Shown one piece after another: positions 37,162 through 39,285 of a stretch of 39,285 nt of DNA. Position numbers and translations under genes: made by a program. The stretch's first letter is position 1, and every line of letters begins with the position of its first letter. The DNA lies in NCBI GenBank assembly GCA_026992735.1, contig JALWYO010000110.1, positions 1 to 39,285 on the forward strand. The letters are read 5' to 3'. The notes below the pieces were generated by a model. The model saw only the letters and a list, made by a program, of their open reading frames with translations. It did no database searches and was not told the DNA's origin. The DNA comes from Deltaproteobacteria bacterium (GTDB lineage: Bacteria > Desulfobacterota > Dissulfuribacteria > Dissulfuribacterales > QOAL01).

Positions 37162-39054
37162 ATGATTCGATCATATCTTAACACCATGATTATGTTGAGT
37201 TTGGTTTGTTTTGGCGCATGTTTCCTGCTGGTTGGCTGTGCAGGACATGCTGGCACCCCTGAAATTGCGAAGAAAGAGATAAAAGCATCTGGATCAGGAG
37301 CTGGATCATTGAGCGAGCATACGGTCAGTCAGCAAGAAGATCATGTGCCAATCATGTCTAAAGAATCCAAACCGTCAATAACATGGACTCCATCTTATAA
37401 ATTAAAGCAGGTTCATGTTTCCGAAGAAGATGCTAAATTACCTGATATGATTGTAGGTTCTAATATAAATACAGTCGATGGCAAAGTGCCGTTAGAAGAT
37501 GTGATTAAACAATTGGCCAGTTCCAAGGGTATGAATGTAAGCTGGGCTGTTGATGTGGACAACTTGATTCCTGTTGCCGTTAACATTAGATGGGATGCGA
37601 ATTTTTGGAAGGCCTTGGACGAAATATTGAGGCAGGTAGATTATTTTTACGAATATAAAAACGATACACTGATCATAAAGTACAAGGACACCAAGCAGTA
37701 TTATATAGCAAATCCTTTTACAAAAGGAGATTATATTACCAATGTTGGTGGAAACTTCTTGGGAGCGTCTTTGGGCACTACCGGTACCATTAATAATACT
37801 GGTTCTTCTAATCAAGATGAAGCTTTGAAAGGGCTGCTGGCAGTTCAAAACAAAGGTGAAAACTTGGACTTATGGAAAACCATAGAAGAGAATTTAACCA
37901 AAATACTCAATACAGAGGCTATGAGTGCCCCTAAGATTAATGTTGCCAAGATAAAGGACACATGTGAAAGGTTATTTCCAGATAATTCTGAGGAGAGTAT
38001 CAAGAAGAGAAATGGGTGTATAGCTTCTGAAATAGAAAGGTTATCAAATGCTTCATTTGTGGAAAGCTCTAAAGGCCAGAGCGAAACCGAAAGTAAAACT
38101 TTCCAAAAAGATAAAGAGAAACATAAAGGGCAACATTCTAAAGAGTTGTCTGGGGTGAACTCTAGCGGTTTTTATTTTGTCATAGACAGGCCCCTTGGAA
38201 TTGTAACGGTTACGGCTCCCCATTCTATTCTGAAAAAGGTCGATGAATATATTGATCACATTAAAGCTGAACTTGCCAAACAGGTAATTATTGAGGCCAA
38301 AATAATCGAAGTTACATTTAGAGATGAAACGACTGTTGGCATTGACTGGAGTCAGCTTCTGAAAAACAAGGCATTCCATTTTCAGCCTGTTTTTGGAAAT
38401 AACGGTGTAATATATCCAACTGATGGGGTCAAGTTCCTTGGTCAACTCACCATGACCACCGACCAATTTGATGTATTTTTGAATTTTCTTAAGGAATTTG
38501 GTTCAGTAAAGACTCTGTTCAATCCGAAAGTCTCTCTTCTGAATGGCCAGCCTGCAATGATTACAGGAGGTCAGACCACAAGGATTGTTGGTAAAGTGTC
38601 CAGTACTATTGATACATCGGCGGGTAGTTCTACAATTACTTATGATGTCACAACACAAGATATTTTATCCGGAATAGGCTTAGGGGTTGTTGCTAATATA
38701 ACTTCAGATGAAGATATTGTATTGCAGTTGACTCCTGTCACTTCGCTTCTGCAACATAAAGATGATCCAGAAAATATTCGCAAGGCTGTTTTTGGATCTG
38801 AGGCTAGAGGATTTGTCCGGGTTGATCTTCCCGACGTAAATATCAGGGAGATGACTACCATGGCCAAGGTAAAGAGTGGTCAGTTGTTGGTGATCGGGGG
38901 AATCATTGACGAGCAGAAAATGCATCAGGGTAACAAAGTGCCTATACTTGGTGATATTCCTTTTATAGGTGATAAGCTTTTTGGATATAAAAACACTAGA
39001 ATAGTGAAAAAGGAGCTTGTTATCCTTCTTAGGCCTCAGATTGTGGAATTGTAA
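37162..39054 (+). CDS. lipoprotein secretin, MshL/PilQ family
   Basis: Lipobox LLVGC; VPLEDVIKQLASSKGMNVSWAVD; GIVTVTAPHSILKKVDEYIDHIKAELAKQVIIEAKIIEVTFRDETTVGIDW; LFNPKVSLLNGQPAMITGG; VKSGQLLVIGGIIDEQKMHQGNKVPILGDIPFIGDKLFGYKNTRIVKKELVILLRPQIV. Confidence 0.92.
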   Translation: MIRSYLNTMIMLSLVCFGACFLLVGCAGHAGTPEIAKKEIKASGSGAGSLSEHTVSQQEDHVPIMSKESKPSITWTPSYKLKQVHVSEEDAKLPDMIVGSNINTVDGKVPLEDVIKQLASSKGMNVSWAVDVDNLIPVAVNIRWDANFWKALDEILRQVDYFYEYKNDTLIIKYKDTKQYYIANPFTKGDYITNVGGNFLGASLGTTGTINNTGSSNQDEALKGLLAVQNKGENLDLWKTIEENLTKILNTEAMSAPKINVAKIKDTCERLFPDNSEESIKKRNGCIASEIERLSNASFVESSKGQSETESKTFQKDKEKHKGQHSKELSGVNSSGFYFVIDRPLGIVTVTAPHSILKKVDEYIDHIKAELAKQVIIEAKIIEVTFRDETTVGIDWSQLLKNKAFHFQPVFGNNGVIYPTDGVKFLGQLTMTTDQFDVFLNFLKEFGSVKTLFNPKVSLLNGQPAMITGGQTTRIVGKVSSTIDTSAGSSTITYDVTTQDILSGIGLGVVANITSDEDIVLQLTPVTSLLQHKDDPENIRKAVFGSEARGFVRVDLPDVNIREMTTMAKVKSGQLLVIGGIIDEQKMHQGNKVPILGDIPFIGDKLFGYKNTRIVKKELVILLRPQIVEL

Positions 39055-39119
39055 TTTGTGTATCCATCTTATTAGCGCATAGTCAGCTCATAATTTTTTT
39101 TGAAATTCCATCTCTCCCC

Positions 39120-39166
39120 GGTCTCTTGAGGAATCGTCCTGTTTCTCAAGGGACCTTTGTTTTTTT
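39120..39166 (+). terminator. rho-independent terminator after the pilus operon
   Basis: GGTCTCTTGAG-N14-CTCAAGGGACC then TTTGTTTTTTT. Confidence 0.8.
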
Positions 39167-39226
39167 AGGGGCAATATGCGTCTATAATTGGCGATCTCGC
39201 CCTCATGGCAAATCGTTATCTTAAAG

Positions 39227-39285
39227 TGGACCCCAAATTTTGGACAGTAGTTTAAGCTGTTATAAAAAGAGCCGAGGTATAAATA
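39227..39285 (+). mobile_element. probable left end of an IS3-family insertion sequence (truncated by the window)
   Basis: TGGACCCCAAATTTTGGACAGTAGTTTAAGC resembles IS3-family terminal repeats; RBS-like GAGGTATAAATA at the window edge just where an orfA start is expected. Confidence 0.55.

Overview
This 39.3-kb window looks like a chromosomal segment of a Desulfobacterota/deltaproteobacterium-like genome. That lineage is inferred from protein style and gene neighbourhood only; no search was run. Most of it is ordinary core genome: hrcA-grpE with an upstream CIRCE-like element; mutL-miaA-CDP-alcohol phosphatidyltransferase; slipin/NfeD; family-4 uracil-DNA glycosylase; VanZ-like; lysS-lolC/E; an ATP-grasp protein; hpt; an FmdB-type zinc ribbon; a two-gene SufC/SufB-type module; nadE; a YhaM-like HD protein; tRNA-His; DUF4911-like/TolC; a TadA-like deaminase; purM-DUF523; HU/IHF; ftsY; tRNA-fMet; mobA; YkgJ; an ABC transporter pair; lepB; lepA; and a pilMNOP-(STN-TPR)-lipoprotein secretin operon. 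The window ends in what looks like the left edge of an IS3-like element. The strongest unexplained signals are: (1) a ~250-bp multibranch inverted-repeat element at 12791-13040; (2) a ~110-bp AT-rich multibranch element at 26249-26360; (3) a hybrid T4aP/MSHA-like operon with a stand-alone STN-TPR protein; (4) a decayed, frameshifted gene directly beside tRNA-His; (5) a sufCB pair without sufS/U/D; and (6) an overlapping direct and inverted repeat upstream of lysS. I saw no CRISPR array, no complete mobile element and no obvious defence system.
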